From positions 1 to 64,000 of the forward strand of contig CALGHA010000035.1 in NCBI GenBank assembly GCA_937915835.1: a stretch of DNA of 64,000 nucleotides, given 5' to 3'. The notes below the pieces were generated by a model that was given only the letters and a program-made list of their open reading frames with translations, made no database searches and was not told where the DNA came from. This document shows, in pieces, positions 8,170 through 16,683 of the stretch (positions are counted from its first letter, which is position 1; every line of letters starts with the position of its first letter). The translations under genes were made by a program, and so were the position numbers. This stretch comes from an uncultured Fretibacterium sp. GTDB lineage: Bacteria > Synergistota > Synergistia > Synergistales > Aminobacteriaceae.

Positions 8170-9260
8170 TGGAAGTCATAATCCCTTTAATTTTAAGCGG
8201 CTGTGGACTTGTGATGATTTCTTCACTGTCATTGCGTAAGAGCATGGCCGGAGGAAATCCGTATTTGCCGCCGTTGAGACAATTTCAGTTTATAGGCTTG
8301 GGAGTTACGATCATGATTATCTGCATGAGATTAGCTCCCGAATTTTTCAGGAAGCATAGCGGAAAACTTTTTGCGTTATCCTGTTTTCTGTTGTTAATCA
8401 CGTTAATTCCCGGAATTGGCGTTGAAGTCAATGGTGCTCGTCGCTGGCTTAATCTTCCTGGATTTCGTTTTCAGCCGCTGGAATTATTATTATTTACTCT
8501 TCCAATTTTCGTAGCTGACAGGTTGAACGATGAAGAAAGAGTTGCATTGCGCGGGGATTTTCACTCTTTTTTGCGTCCGACGTTGACCGTGATAATGATG
8601 TGCGGAGCTTTGCTTCTGCTTCAACCGAATTTAGGCGGGACAATTTTAGTAACGGCGATTTGTTTCGTGATGCATATTGAAAAACGAGGCTGGAAATTTC
8701 CATTAATGGGAATGGCATTCGGAATTTTGGCAGTAATCGTGTTAATTCTTATTGCTCCATATAGATTGCGAAGGTTTAATGCATTTTGGGATCCATATTC
8801 AGACCCCAGCAATAAGGGCTTCCAGATTATACAGGGCTTAATCGCGTTCGCTAATGGTAATGTTACAGGTGTCGGAATTGGCCGTGGCTTGCAAGATGAA
8901 CGATTTTTGCCTGAGACTTCGACGGATTATATTTTCCCGGCAATTGGTGAGGAGTTCGGGCTTGTCGGAACGCTTTTTCTCGTTACGCTTTATGCTGTCT
9001 GGACGTGGAGCGCTTATCGTGTTTACTTGAACGCTAAGGATAATTTCTCAAAGTCTCTTGCTCTGGGATTAGCGGCTTCGGTTGTGTTTCCGATGTTCGT
9101 GAACGTCGCAGGAGTTACGAAGTTGATGCCATTAACGGGAATTCCTATGCCGTTTTTAAGCGCTGGAGGCAGTTCAATGGTCTTTATGTGGGCAAAAGTC
9201 GGGTTATTAATGTCAATCAAGCTCAGAAGCAAGATGAAAGAGGAGAAAAAGCATGAATGA
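8169..9260 (+). CDS. ftsW: FtsW, septal peptidoglycan polymerase (SEDS family)
   Basis: The 363-residue multi-pass membrane protein belongs to the FtsW/RodA/SpoVE SEDS glycosyltransferases that polymerise lipid II at the septum. Family marks are GARRWLNLPGFRFQPLE at about residue 90, IQGLIAFANG and GIGRG in the large external loop, and the C-terminal PMPFLSAGGSS. The position between murD and murG supports FtsW rather than RodA. The gene overlaps murD by one base and murG by eight. Confidence 0.94.
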   Translation: MEVIIPLILSGCGLVMISSLSLRKSMAGGNPYLPPLRQFQFIGLGVTIMIICMRLAPEFFRKHSGKLFALSCFLLLITLIPGIGVEVNGARRWLNLPGFRFQPLELLLFTLPIFVADRLNDEERVALRGDFHSFLRPTLTVIMMCGALLLLQPNLGGTILVTAICFVMHIEKRGWKFPLMGMAFGILAVIVLILIAPYRLRRFNAFWDPYSDPSNKGFQIIQGLIAFANGNVTGVGIGRGLQDERFLPETSTDYIFPAIGEEFGLVGTLFLVTLYAVWTWSAYRVYLNAKDNFSKSLALGLAASVVFPMFVNVAGVTKLMPLTGIPMPFLSAGGSSMVFMWAKVGLLMSIKLRSKMKEEKKHE

Positions 9261-10212
9261 ACGAAAAATTTTAATCGCTTCAGGAGGAACAGGAGGGCAT
9301 ATTTTCCCAGCAATCGTGTTCGGCAAAAGTCTTCAAGCTCAGGGCGCAAGTGTAAAATGGTTATGCGGCTCACGTGAACTTGAGCGTGAGATTTATGCTT
9401 CATCAGGGATTGAGCCGGTAATTCTTCCGCTTGAAGGTTCTCCGCTTGGGACTAAGTCAATCACGAAAATTTTTACACGTTTTGCGGAAGTTATCAAAGC
9501 AATTTTCATGACGAAAAAGTTTATTAAGAGTTTCAAGCCTGACGAGATATTTTTATTCGGCGGGTATGTCTCATTTGCTCCATTGATAGTTGCGAAGTTG
9601 CGGGGAATTCCTGTAACTCTTCATGAACAGAATGCGATTGCGGGAAAAGTTACACGTTTAGCGTCGAAATTGGGCGTGAAAATTATAACGGGCTGGCCTG
9701 AATGTGAGGGAATAAAAAGTTTTGAGTATTTCGGAATTCCTGTGAGGGAACCTGTGAGAATTGCGCGAGACGAGGCATTAAAGATTTTGGGCGTGAATGT
9801 TCCAGAAAATTCGAAGATTGTCGGGATTGCCGGAGGTTCACTCGGAAGCGGGCCATTGAGCGAAATTTTGCGGAAGACAGCTGAACTTTGCGGGGAATAT
9901 GAATTTGTCTTCTTGTCGTCGAAGGAGAAGAAGGAAGAAGTGAACAAGCATTTTATCCCGTCTCAATGGGACATGAACCCGTTTTACTCTGTGTGTGATT
10001 TGCTCGTGTGTCGTGCTGGAGGCTCAACGCTGGCTGAAATATTAAAATGGGAAATTCCGGCTGTCGTAATTGCCTGGCCCGGAGCTGCGGATAATCATCA
10101 AGTGAAGAATGCCGCTGAATTTGTGAAGCTCTCGAGAAATTCACAAACTTTTGACGAGAATGATACGCCTGAAAACTTAGCGAAAATAATCAAAGAAATT
10201 CTGACGCAATAA
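9253..10212 (+). CDS. murG: MurG, lipid II-forming GlcNAc transferase
   Basis: The peripheral membrane GT28 enzyme transfers GlcNAc from UDP-GlcNAc to lipid I. Marks are ASGGTGGHIFPA at the N-terminus, LHEQNAIAG near residue 122, the GGSLGSG nucleotide loop near 193, CRAGGSTLAEIL, and the ADNHQVKNA end. At 319 residues it is somewhat shorter than common MurG proteins (about 350-360), mostly in the linker and C-terminal helices. A strong terminator follows immediately, so murC, murB, ftsQ, ftsA and ftsZ are not downstream as in many bacteria. Confidence 0.94.
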   Translation: MNERKILIASGGTGGHIFPAIVFGKSLQAQGASVKWLCGSRELEREIYASSGIEPVILPLEGSPLGTKSITKIFTRFAEVIKAIFMTKKFIKSFKPDEIFLFGGYVSFAPLIVAKLRGIPVTLHEQNAIAGKVTRLASKLGVKIITGWPECEGIKSFEYFGIPVREPVRIARDEALKILGVNVPENSKIVGIAGGSLGSGPLSEILRKTAELCGEYEFVFLSSKEKKEEVNKHFIPSQWDMNPFYSVCDLLVCRAGGSTLAEILKWEIPAVVIAWPGAADNHQVKNAAEFVKLSRNSQTFDENDTPENLAKIIKEILTQ

Positions 10213-10215
10213 AAA

Positions 10216-10255
10216 ATTCCCCCTGCTCACGAATGAACGGGGGATTTATTATTTT
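10216..10255. terminator. bidirectional terminator between murG and the Synergist-CTERM gene
   Basis: TTCCCCC (10217-10223) pairs with GGGGGA (10239-10244), and a TCA/TGA inner stem lies around a CGAA loop. The stem has A residues on its left and T-rich sequence on its right, so it can serve both convergent genes. Confidence 0.8.
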
Positions 10256-10257
10256 AA

Positions 10258-13200
10258 TTACTTTTTTCTGAGTAAAAATATTCCTGCAAGAGTAAGAAGT
10301 CCGTACAATCCTTCCAAAGAATTGCAACCTCCTCCGCCGCCGCTTTCTCCTCCATTATTGCCACCGTTATTCCCGGAATCTTCGACAATAAACGTAATGT
10401 ATCTGCTCGCGCTTTGACCATTCCCGATTGACGTAACAGTGAAAGGATAAGTACCTTTTGACGTTGGAGTTCCTCGTAAAGCTCCGCTGTCAGGATTAAG
10501 CGATAGGCCTGCGGGAAGTGAAGCATCTGCGTACCATTTTACGCCCGAAATATTCGCCGTGAATGTGAACGTAACTTCCTCATTAACTTTTGCGCGTATC
10601 TCAGAGCTTGAAGTTATCGTGAGTGAGCCGTAAGGATTAATTGTGAGCGTGAAATAGCTTGATGTTCTCTCATTCCCATTTGCGGCCGTAATCTCAATCG
10701 TCGTTGTTCCTGCTGTCGTCGGAGTTCCAGAGAGGAAGCCCGTCTGCGAAAGTGAGAGACCTCCAGGAAGTGCACCGTTTGAAACTCTCCAAACTAAGCC
10801 GCTTGTTGTCGTAGCTGTGAGCTGTTGACTGTAAGGAGTTCCTACGGTTCCGTCCGATAAAAACATTGTGGTAATGGCAAAATTATTCTCAGTTGATGAA
10901 GAATTTGCGTTTACCGTAATAGTGAAAGATTTCTCGCCGCTTCCCGAAGAATTTGAAGCATTGAGAGTGAACGTGTAATTTCCTGCAGTTGTGGGAGTGC
11001 CTGAAATTCTGCCGGTTGAAGCGTTAAGAGTAAGTCCGGCCGGTAAAGTTCCATTTGAGACTGACCAAGTTACGTTTGAGGCATCCGAGAATAATTCGAC
11101 GCTGTAAGAATTTCCCGCTGAAGCATTAGGAAGTGAACTGTTCAGAATTGTAATTGTCGTTTCAGGTATAGGGTCAATAATCGGGTCATCAGGAGTTACA
11201 GAGGTATTATCTGAAGAGATTACCAGCGTTAAAGTTTTATCCGCGATCTGACCGAACGCCCTTGCCCTGATTGCCAGCGTGAAACTTCCCGAAGTTGTAG
11301 GAGTTCCGCTAATAGTTCCGCGCAATGCGTCTACTCTTAAGCCAGAAGGAAGCCCTGCTATTTCCCATGTCGCGCCTGCAATGTTGGTTGTGAGTGTATA
11401 CGTGTAAGATTGGCCCTTTTTCCCTGCTGGAAGTGATGATGTTGTGATTGTCAGTGTTTCAGCCTCAATGATTATGCTCAAAGTTTGGTTCGCAGTCTGA
11501 CCATTTGCCGAAGCCGTAACCGTTGCCGTGAAAGTTCCTGAGTTTGTCGGAAGTCCCGTAATCGCTCCGGTTGAAGCGTCGAGAGTTAAGCCTGCCGGAA
11601 GTCCTGAAGCTGTCCAAGTTACGCCGGAGATATTAGCCGTGAGATTAAACGTTAAGGATTGGCCGGCTTTTCCGCTGATTGAGTTTGCTGAAGTGATTTC
11701 AAGTGTGATTACTTGCGGATTAATCGTTATCGTGAAATTCTTTGAGCTTGAGCTTGTCCCGTTTGAGGCCGTAATTGTAAAGTTGTAAGTGCCTTGTGTT
11801 GTCGGAATTCCTGTAATTGTTCCGGTTGAAGCGTTAAGAGTTAAACCGTCCGGAAGCGAACCGCTCGAGACTGACCAAGTTACGCCGGACGTATCAGCTG
11901 TGAGCATGTCATTATAGCTTGAGCCAACTATGCCGCTTACAAGTGATGACTTTGTGATGTTGATATCAATCATCGGAATATTGCTAATCTCAATCGTGAA
12001 ATTTTTATTCGTCGATGCTCCGTTTGCTGAAGCTGTTATCGTGAAGCTGTAACTTCCTGCTGTCGTAGGAGTTCCGCTGATTGTCCCGGTTGAAGAGCTG
12101 AGAGTGAGGCCGGACGGAAGATTTCCGCTTGAAACTGACCATGTTACTCCTGAAGTGTCAGAAGTAAGAGTATCATTATAGCTTGTTCCAACTGTACCGT
12201 TTGCAAGTGAAGATTTCGTGATGTTAATATTATCGGGGACAGGATCGGGGTCGTTTTTAGCCTTAGAAATTGTTACGTTCAAGAGATATGAGCTACTAGA
12301 AGAACGTGAAGACTCAGTGATGTACTTATAAAATACACTGTTAGGCAACTCCGCGAACTTTGCAATCCCGTTTGAATACACTGCTTCAAATTTCGAGTTA
12401 TTCAGTCGTCTTCCTTCTACGCTTGAAGAAAGAATATTCGCTGTTTTATCCGAAGGCATGTAGTCTCTGAAGTCAATTTGATACGGGTATAATGCATCGC
12501 CTGTTGATGTAATTTTGAGGCCGTCAATAGTTTGATAATTTATAGACAGATGTGAGTAATATATCTCTCCGAGATCAAGAAAAGCTATATAATTAGTTCC
12601 GCAGTATAAATTCTTGAGCTTTTTATTGCCGCTGACATCAAGCTTAGAAAGTTGATTTTTATCACATGCTAAGTAAGTTAATGCAGTATTATTGCTGACG
12701 TTTAGCACAGTTATCGCATTGTTGTAGCATCGTAAATCCGTCAAGGATATGCAATCATTTACATTAAGTGAAGTAATCTGATTATCATAACAGTATAATT
12801 TTGTCATTGACACGAGATTGCGGACATTGAGCGTGGTAAGTTTGTTCCTATAACAGTTGACAGTAAGCAACAAAGTGTTATTGCTCAAATCAAGTTCAGT
12901 AATATAATTATCGGTGCAAGCCAAAGTTGAGAGCTTCGTGTTATTTCTGAGATTAAGAGAAGTGATTTGGTTGTTGCTGCAGCCCAGAGTAGTCAAATTA
13001 GGATTGTTGCTCACGTCAAGCTGTGTTAAATGATTACCATAGCAGTACAACGCTGTTAAAGCTGTATTTCTGCTAACGTCGAGTTCTGTCAAGTAATTAT
13101 TTTGGCAACTTAAACTTGTAAGAGCTGTAAAATATTCTATACCCTTGAGTGAGTAAACTTTGCTGACAGATAAATTTTTCACAAGTCCAATCTCCGCATT

Positions 13201-13359
13201 CGTCAATACGCCGTTTTTATCCTTGTCGAATTTGTTGACAGTCTCACGAAATGCATCATCCGGAAAATTCGACGCGTTAATCGCCACATCAGCCCATAAA
13301 CACGACGAACTCAGCACTACAAGCGCAAGAGCTAAAACGGTACACAAAAATTTTTTCAT
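10258..13359 (-). CDS. secreted LRR / Ig-like repeat protein with Synergist-CTERM-type tail
   Basis: The 1033-residue product has a signal peptide (a SSSC near residue 21 could be a lipobox), then an EF-hand-like loop FDKDKNGVLTNAE near residue 45. Residues about 75-265 form nine 21-residue leucine-rich repeats of the pattern LxxLxCxxNxLTxLDVSxN. After a spacer come seven He_PIG-type Ig-like domains of about 80-90 residues with the repeated SGTPTTAG motif. The C-terminus is NNGG/ESGGGGGCNS, a hydrophobic helix and RKK, matching the Synergist-CTERM sorting signal. This predicts a surface-attached adhesin-like protein; the binding partner is unknown. The start at 13359 has GGAGG nine bases upstream and leaves the signal peptide at the N-terminus; an earlier in-frame ATG at 13437 is rejected. 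Confidence 0.88.
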   Translation of the reverse strand: MKKFLCTVLALALVVLSSSCLWADVAINASNFPDDAFRETVNKFDKDKNGVLTNAEIGLVKNLSVSKVYSLKGIEYFTALTSLSCQNNYLTELDVSRNTALTALYCYGNHLTQLDVSNNPNLTTLGCSNNQITSLNLRNNTKLSTLACTDNYITELDLSNNTLLLTVNCYRNKLTTLNVRNLVSMTKLYCYDNQITSLNVNDCISLTDLRCYNNAITVLNVSNNTALTYLACDKNQLSKLDVSGNKKLKNLYCGTNYIAFLDLGEIYYSHLSINYQTIDGLKITSTGDALYPYQIDFRDYMPSDKTANILSSSVEGRRLNNSKFEAVYSNGIAKFAELPNSVFYKYITESSRSSSSSYLLNVTISKAKNDPDPVPDNINITKSSLANGTVGTSYNDTLTSDTSGVTWSVSSGNLPSGLTLSSSTGTISGTPTTAGSYSFTITASANGASTNKNFTIEISNIPMIDINITKSSLVSGIVGSSYNDMLTADTSGVTWSVSSGSLPDGLTLNASTGTITGIPTTQGTYNFTITASNGTSSSSKNFTITINPQVITLEITSANSISGKAGQSLTFNLTANISGVTWTASGLPAGLTLDASTGAITGLPTNSGTFTATVTASANGQTANQTLSIIIEAETLTITTSSLPAGKKGQSYTYTLTTNIAGATWEIAGLPSGLRVDALRGTISGTPTTSGSFTLAIRARAFGQIADKTLTLVISSDNTSVTPDDPIIDPIPETTITILNSSLPNASAGNSYSVELFSDASNVTWSVSNGTLPAGLTLNASTGRISGTPTTAGNYTFTLNASNSSGSGEKSFTITVNANSSSTENNFAITTMFLSDGTVGTPYSQQLTATTTSGLVWRVSNGALPGGLSLSQTGFLSGTPTTAGTTTIEITAANGNERTSSYFTLTINPYGSLTITSSSEIRAKVNEEVTFTFTANISGVKWYADASLPAGLSLNPDSGALRGTPTSKGTYPFTVTSIGNGQSASRYITFIVEDSGNNGGNNGGESGGGGGCNSLEGLYGLLTLAGIFLLRKK
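10385..12240 (-). repeat. seven tandem Ig-like (He_PIG) coding repeats
   Basis: Seven diverged copies of about 240-270 bases encode the Ig-like domains. Each carries recognisable copies of the coding for SGVTWSVS, LPAGLTL and GTPTTAG. The first two copies are the most alike, suggesting recent duplication. Confidence 0.8.
12560..13130 (-). repeat. nine tandem 63-base leucine-rich coding repeats
   Basis: Nine 21-codon units share Leu, Cys and Asn at fixed places (LxxLxCxxN). The Cys column is kept in every unit, suggesting a buried ladder rather than disulfides (inference). Confidence 0.8.
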
Positions 13360-13504
13360 GTATTTACCTCCTGAAAATAAAATTTTGAGAACTTCAACAT
13401 AAAAATCACTAATACACATGACCGTCTCAGCTTGCAATATGGTATAATTTAATCCATAAGGCAGGAAAGACGGTTAGTCTCGTCACGTGTATGATTTATT
13501 TAGC
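13360..13504 (-). promoter_or_regulatory. structured 5' leader of the Synergist-CTERM gene
   Basis: On the minus strand, ACACGTGAC (13490-13482) can pair with GTCATGTGT (13422-13414) through nine pairs including one G-U. CGTCT (13472-13468) can pair with AGACG (13427-13423) just inside. The dyad lies between the candidate promoter and the ribosome site, so it would be transcribed as part of a roughly 145-base leader. No known riboswitch core is recognised. Confidence 0.35.
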
Positions 13505-13510
13505 AAAGTA

Positions 13511-13519
13511 ATTATATCA
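13511..13519 (-). promoter_or_regulatory. candidate extended -10 promoter for the Synergist-CTERM gene
   Basis: The minus strand reads TGATATAAT, a full extended -10 match, about 150 bases upstream of the start codon. No good -35 is seen. Confidence 0.45.
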
Positions 13520-13574
13520 CGCTTGCCTTGTTTTTGTGTGCTTATTCACGCAATTTTCATGGTTATATGCATGC

Positions 13575-13612
13575 AAAAAAATTCTCCCCCGCATTCTTCA
13601 TACAGAGGAGAC
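13575..13612 (-). terminator. terminator after ftsH
   Basis: On the minus strand a TCTCC/GGGGAGA hairpin is followed at once by a run of T residues (13580-13575), about 27 bases past the ftsH stop. It closes the long leftward operon. Confidence 0.7.
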
Positions 13613-13638
13613 TAGCAAAATTTTTTCCCGTTGTTAGC

Positions 13639-15600
13639 TTATTCTTGGCTTATATTCTCGTTGACTTGTTCCGTTTCAGCTTGAATATTCTCATTGTCAG
13701 TAGCTTTCATCAAATCGACGCTTCCATTCTCAGCCTGAGACTTTTCCTTGTCAACAAACGCTTGAATTTCCTCGTGATTGATTACTTCCTTCTCTTGAAG
13801 AGTTTTCGCAACCTCATGCAAAATCTTTTCATGCTCCTTCAGAATATTCAACGCGCTATCTTGAGCCTCATTCACGAAACGCCGAATTTCCCGGTCAATA
13901 ACTTCCGCCGTTCCTTCGCCAATATCATTACGGACTTCCGTAGAGCCGCCTAAATACATCATTGAAGACGAAGCATAACGTACAGGCCCGAGCTTTTCTG
14001 ACATTCCGAACTCGATAACCATTCGGCGCGCTGTCTCAGTTGCTCGCTCAAGATCATTTGACGCTCCTGTTGAAGGCTCATCAAACACAAGCAATTCTGC
14101 AGCTCTTCCGCCCAACATTACGGCCATTCGAGTTTTAAGCTCCTGTTCGGTGATAATGTAATTGTCCTCAGTCGGCATCTGCATAGTATAGCCCAACGCG
14201 CCTTTAGTCGTCGGAATTATGCTGACTTTATGAACCGGGTCTGAACCTGGAAGATAACACGCAACTAAAGCATGGCCGGTTTCATGATAAGCTACTTTTT
14301 TGCGGACTTCAGGAGTTAACGGTGTCTTTCTCTGCAAGCCGGCAACAACTCGTTCAATCGCTAAGTCAAAATCATTCATCGAAACTTTATCAGCTTTACG
14401 ACGCGCCGCCAACAATGAAGCCTCATTAGCAATATTCGCCAAGTCAGCTCCGGAAAATCCCGGCGTAACTTTCGCAATCGAACGTAAATCAATCTCAGGA
14501 GATAACGGCAATTTCTTCGTGTGAATGCGCAAAATCTCTTCACGGCCCTCTTCCGTCGGCAATACAACCTGAATTTGTCTGTCAAACCTTCCCGGTCTCA
14601 ATAATGCCTGGTCTAAAATTTCCGGCCGGTTCGTAGCGCCCATGATTACAACACCGTTATTATCTTCAAAGCCGTCCATTTCAGCGAGCAATTGATTGAG
14701 TGTAGCTTCCTGCTCTGAATTACTGTTGAAGTTTCGCATTCTGGATTGGCCGATCGCGTCGATCTCGTCAACAAAGATTATGCACGGAGCTTTCTTTTTC
14801 GCTTGGTCAAATAAATCACGAACTCGCGCCGCTCCAACTCCTACGAACATCTCAACGAAACTTGAGCCAGTAATAAAGAAAAACGGAACTCCGGCTTCTC
14901 CAGCACAGGCCTTAGCAAGCAAAGTCTTTCCAGTTCCAGGAGGCCCGACGAGTAAAACTCCACGAGGCAATTTTGCTCCGAACTTGTCAAAGCGTTTTGG
15001 ATCCTTCAGGAAATCTATAATCTCCCTCAGTTCAACCTCAGCTTCCCCAGCTCCGCCAATATCGCTAAAAAGTGTTTTCGTCATCTCACCTTGAAGCTCC
15101 TTAGCACGACTCTTGCCAAATGAAAATATTCCGCCTCCCGCACCGCCTCGCATATTCCGGAAGATTAAGTACCAGATTATTATTAACGGCAGCATAGGAA
15201 GCAAAATTCCCATGAATAAATCCATTATGCTGTCACGTTGAGCAATCCCCCCGAATTTCACATCAGCACTCGACAGCCTCATAATCAAAAAAGGATCTGC
15301 AAGTTTCACAACACTTTTAACATTGTTCGACTGCTGGCGCGATTTCTTGTTCGTCAAAATTACTCCGCCGACAATCGGACGCTTATCCGGGCTTGTATTA
15401 TCCTTGAGAGTGTAAATTATTCGGGATTCCGTAATGTCAACGTTATCAATCGCAAGTGTCTCTAAATCCGTAAGAAACTCGCTGTAAGGAACTTCGCTTT
15501 TGCTCTCGGTGTAAGGCTTGTAAATATACTCAGCGAAGAGCCAAGCCACTATCAACGCAATCAAAAAGTACCAGACTGAAAATTTTTGTCCTTTATCCAT
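13639..15600 (-). CDS. ftsH: ATP-dependent zinc metalloprotease FtsH
   Basis: The membrane-anchored AAA+ protease degrades misfolded membrane proteins and selected regulators. The 653 residues contain two N-terminal membrane segments (about 10-27 and 125-145) flanking an external domain. The AAA module has Walker A GPPGTGKT, Walker B IIFVDEID and the second region of homology [21 protein letters not shown]. The M41 zinc site is HETGH at residues 439-443. The C-terminal tail is acidic and Gln/Asn-rich. It is the last gene of the operon that starts near 24212, 36 bases after a small membrane protein gene, with a terminator behind it. Confidence 0.97.
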   Translation of the reverse strand: MDKGQKFSVWYFLIALIVAWLFAEYIYKPYTESKSEVPYSEFLTDLETLAIDNVDITESRIIYTLKDNTSPDKRPIVGGVILTNKKSRQQSNNVKSVVKLADPFLIMRLSSADVKFGGIAQRDSIMDLFMGILLPMLPLIIIWYLIFRNMRGGAGGGIFSFGKSRAKELQGEMTKTLFSDIGGAGEAEVELREIIDFLKDPKRFDKFGAKLPRGVLLVGPPGTGKTLLAKACAGEAGVPFFFITGSSFVEMFVGVGAARVRDLFDQAKKKAPCIIFVDEIDAIGQSRMRNFNSNSEQEATLNQLLAEMDGFEDNNGVVIMGATNRPEILDQALLRPGRFDRQIQVVLPTEEGREEILRIHTKKLPLSPEIDLRSIAKVTPGFSGADLANIANEASLLAARRKADKVSMNDFDLAIERVVAGLQRKTPLTPEVRKKVAYHETGHALVACYLPGSDPVHKVSIIPTTKGALGYTMQMPTEDNYIITEQELKTRMAVMLGGRAAELLVFDEPSTGASNDLERATETARRMVIEFGMSEKLGPVRYASSSMMYLGGSTEVRNDIGEGTAEVIDREIRRFVNEAQDSALNILKEHEKILHEVAKTLQEKEVINHEEIQAFVDKEKSQAENGSVDLMKATDNENIQAETEQVNENISQE

Positions 15601-15636
15601 AATATTCCTTTCGTTTTATATCTTATCGTGAAAAAT

Positions 15637-16089
15637 TTATAATCTCGCGCTTCTCATTATTGCTCGTCCGCCCTCGTTACGTCGTGTGCGGTTGCGTAAC
15701 TTTTCGAACTCGTCAGCTATTTCATCACGTTCTTCCTGATTAAGCGGCATAACGTCAAGAAATTTATTCAACTTATCCTCCAAGTCCTGAATTTCTTTCG
15801 TGCCAGGCGGGACTGTTCGGCCAATGTTGCGAAGACTGGAGATTGCAAGCTCCGCGATTAATGCCGCCATGTCGTGAAGGTCATTATCGGTGTCAGCGTT
15901 ATTGTTATTCTCTGACGGTTCGGGTTTTTCCTGTCTCATTCTCGTAGCAAAGCATAACAGTCCGACCGACACAGCAAGCCAGGCAGCTCCTACGTCGACG
16001 CGTTTTATATTGAACATGTAACCGGCAAAAATTATCGTGATTATTCCGGCACAAAACAAAATCCAGCGTATTAATCTGTCAAGTATCAT
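15637..16089 (-). CDS. small two-helix membrane protein, unknown
   Basis: The 150-residue product has two N-terminal hydrophobic segments (about residues 8-26 and 33-50). An Asn/Asp-rich linker and a helical, charged cytosolic part (about 70-150) that could form coiled coils follow. The start ATG overlaps the gmk stop by four bases, so translation is coupled. No family is recognised. The position between gmk and ftsH suggests it is a lineage-specific envelope protein, but nothing fixes its role. Confidence 0.75.
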   Translation of the reverse strand: MILDRLIRWILFCAGIITIIFAGYMFNIKRVDVGAAWLAVSVGLLCFATRMRQEKPEPSENNNNADTDNDLHDMAALIAELAISSLRNIGRTVPPGTKEIQDLEDKLNKFLDVMPLNQEERDEIADEFEKLRNRTRRNEGGRAIMRSARL

Positions 16090-16634
16090 AATATTATTTT
16101 TCTCAGCTCATCACATGCATTTTCTAATTTATCATTAATTATCACGTAATCATATTTATCTTTAAGTTTCAACTCATTAATTGCCGTCTCAAGCCTTCTC
16201 TTCACAACTTCCGGAGATTCTGTCTTGCGTCCTGTTAATCTCTTCTCGAGTTCTTCAACTGACGGAGGAGCGACGAATATTAATACAGCTTCGGGCATTT
16301 TCTCTTTCACCTGCAAGGCCCCTTGAACGTCAATCTCAAGCAAAACGTCATGACCGGCTTCAAGCTCATTAATTACGTCCTGTTTCAAAGTTCCGTAAAA
16401 ATCCCGGTTAAAGACGTGAGCATACTCAAGGAATAAATTCTTGCTGATATACTCTTCAAATTTCTCACGCGTCAAAAATCTATATTCCCTTCCGTCAACT
16501 TCGCCGGCTCTTGGGCTTCTCGTCGTGCATGAGATTGAATATACTAAATTTTGTAAGTTGTTAAGCGCATGTTCCCTCAATGTTCCTTTACCGACACCAC
16601 TCGGACCGGATAAGACGTATAATTTTCCCCTCAT
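16086..16634 (-). CDS. gmk: guanylate kinase
   Basis: The cytosolic enzyme phosphorylates GMP to GDP. It shows the P-loop SGPSGVGKGT at about residues 9-18, the GMP-binding SCTTRSPRAGEVDGREYRF segment, and EIDVQGALQV. At 182 residues it is slightly short for the family (about 200), ending soon after the YDYVIIND motif. The yicC-gmk neighbourhood is common in many bacteria; the small remA/DUF370 gene often found between them is absent, as only 49 bases separate the two. Confidence 0.95.
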   Translation of the reverse strand: MRGKLYVLSGPSGVGKGTLREHALNNLQNLVYSISCTTRSPRAGEVDGREYRFLTREKFEEYISKNLFLEYAHVFNRDFYGTLKQDVINELEAGHDVLLEIDVQGALQVKEKMPEAVLIFVAPPSVEELEKRLTGRKTESPEVVKRRLETAINELKLKDKYDYVIINDKLENACDELRKIIL

Positions 16635-16683
16635 TCTTTCACCGCCGCTAAAATAATTTTTTCCCTCATGATTTTTTCACTCT

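Noticed and set aside
10258..13437. Longer start for the Synergist-CTERM protein at 13437
   Set aside because: It would place 26 residues before a clear signal peptide, and the later ATG has a strong GGAGG.
13440..13448. TGGTATAAT on the plus strand, suggesting a promoter for a small RNA ending near 13620
   Set aside because: No gene follows on that strand, the -35 is absent, and the hairpin at 13583-13611 ends more convincingly in the minus direction. The box lies inside the minus-strand leader dyad and may be chance.
13528..13953. A 141-codon plus-strand frame overlapping the 3' end of ftsH
   Set aside because: It is antisense to the well-supported ftsH coding sequence, crosses its terminator, and has no ribosome site or family match.
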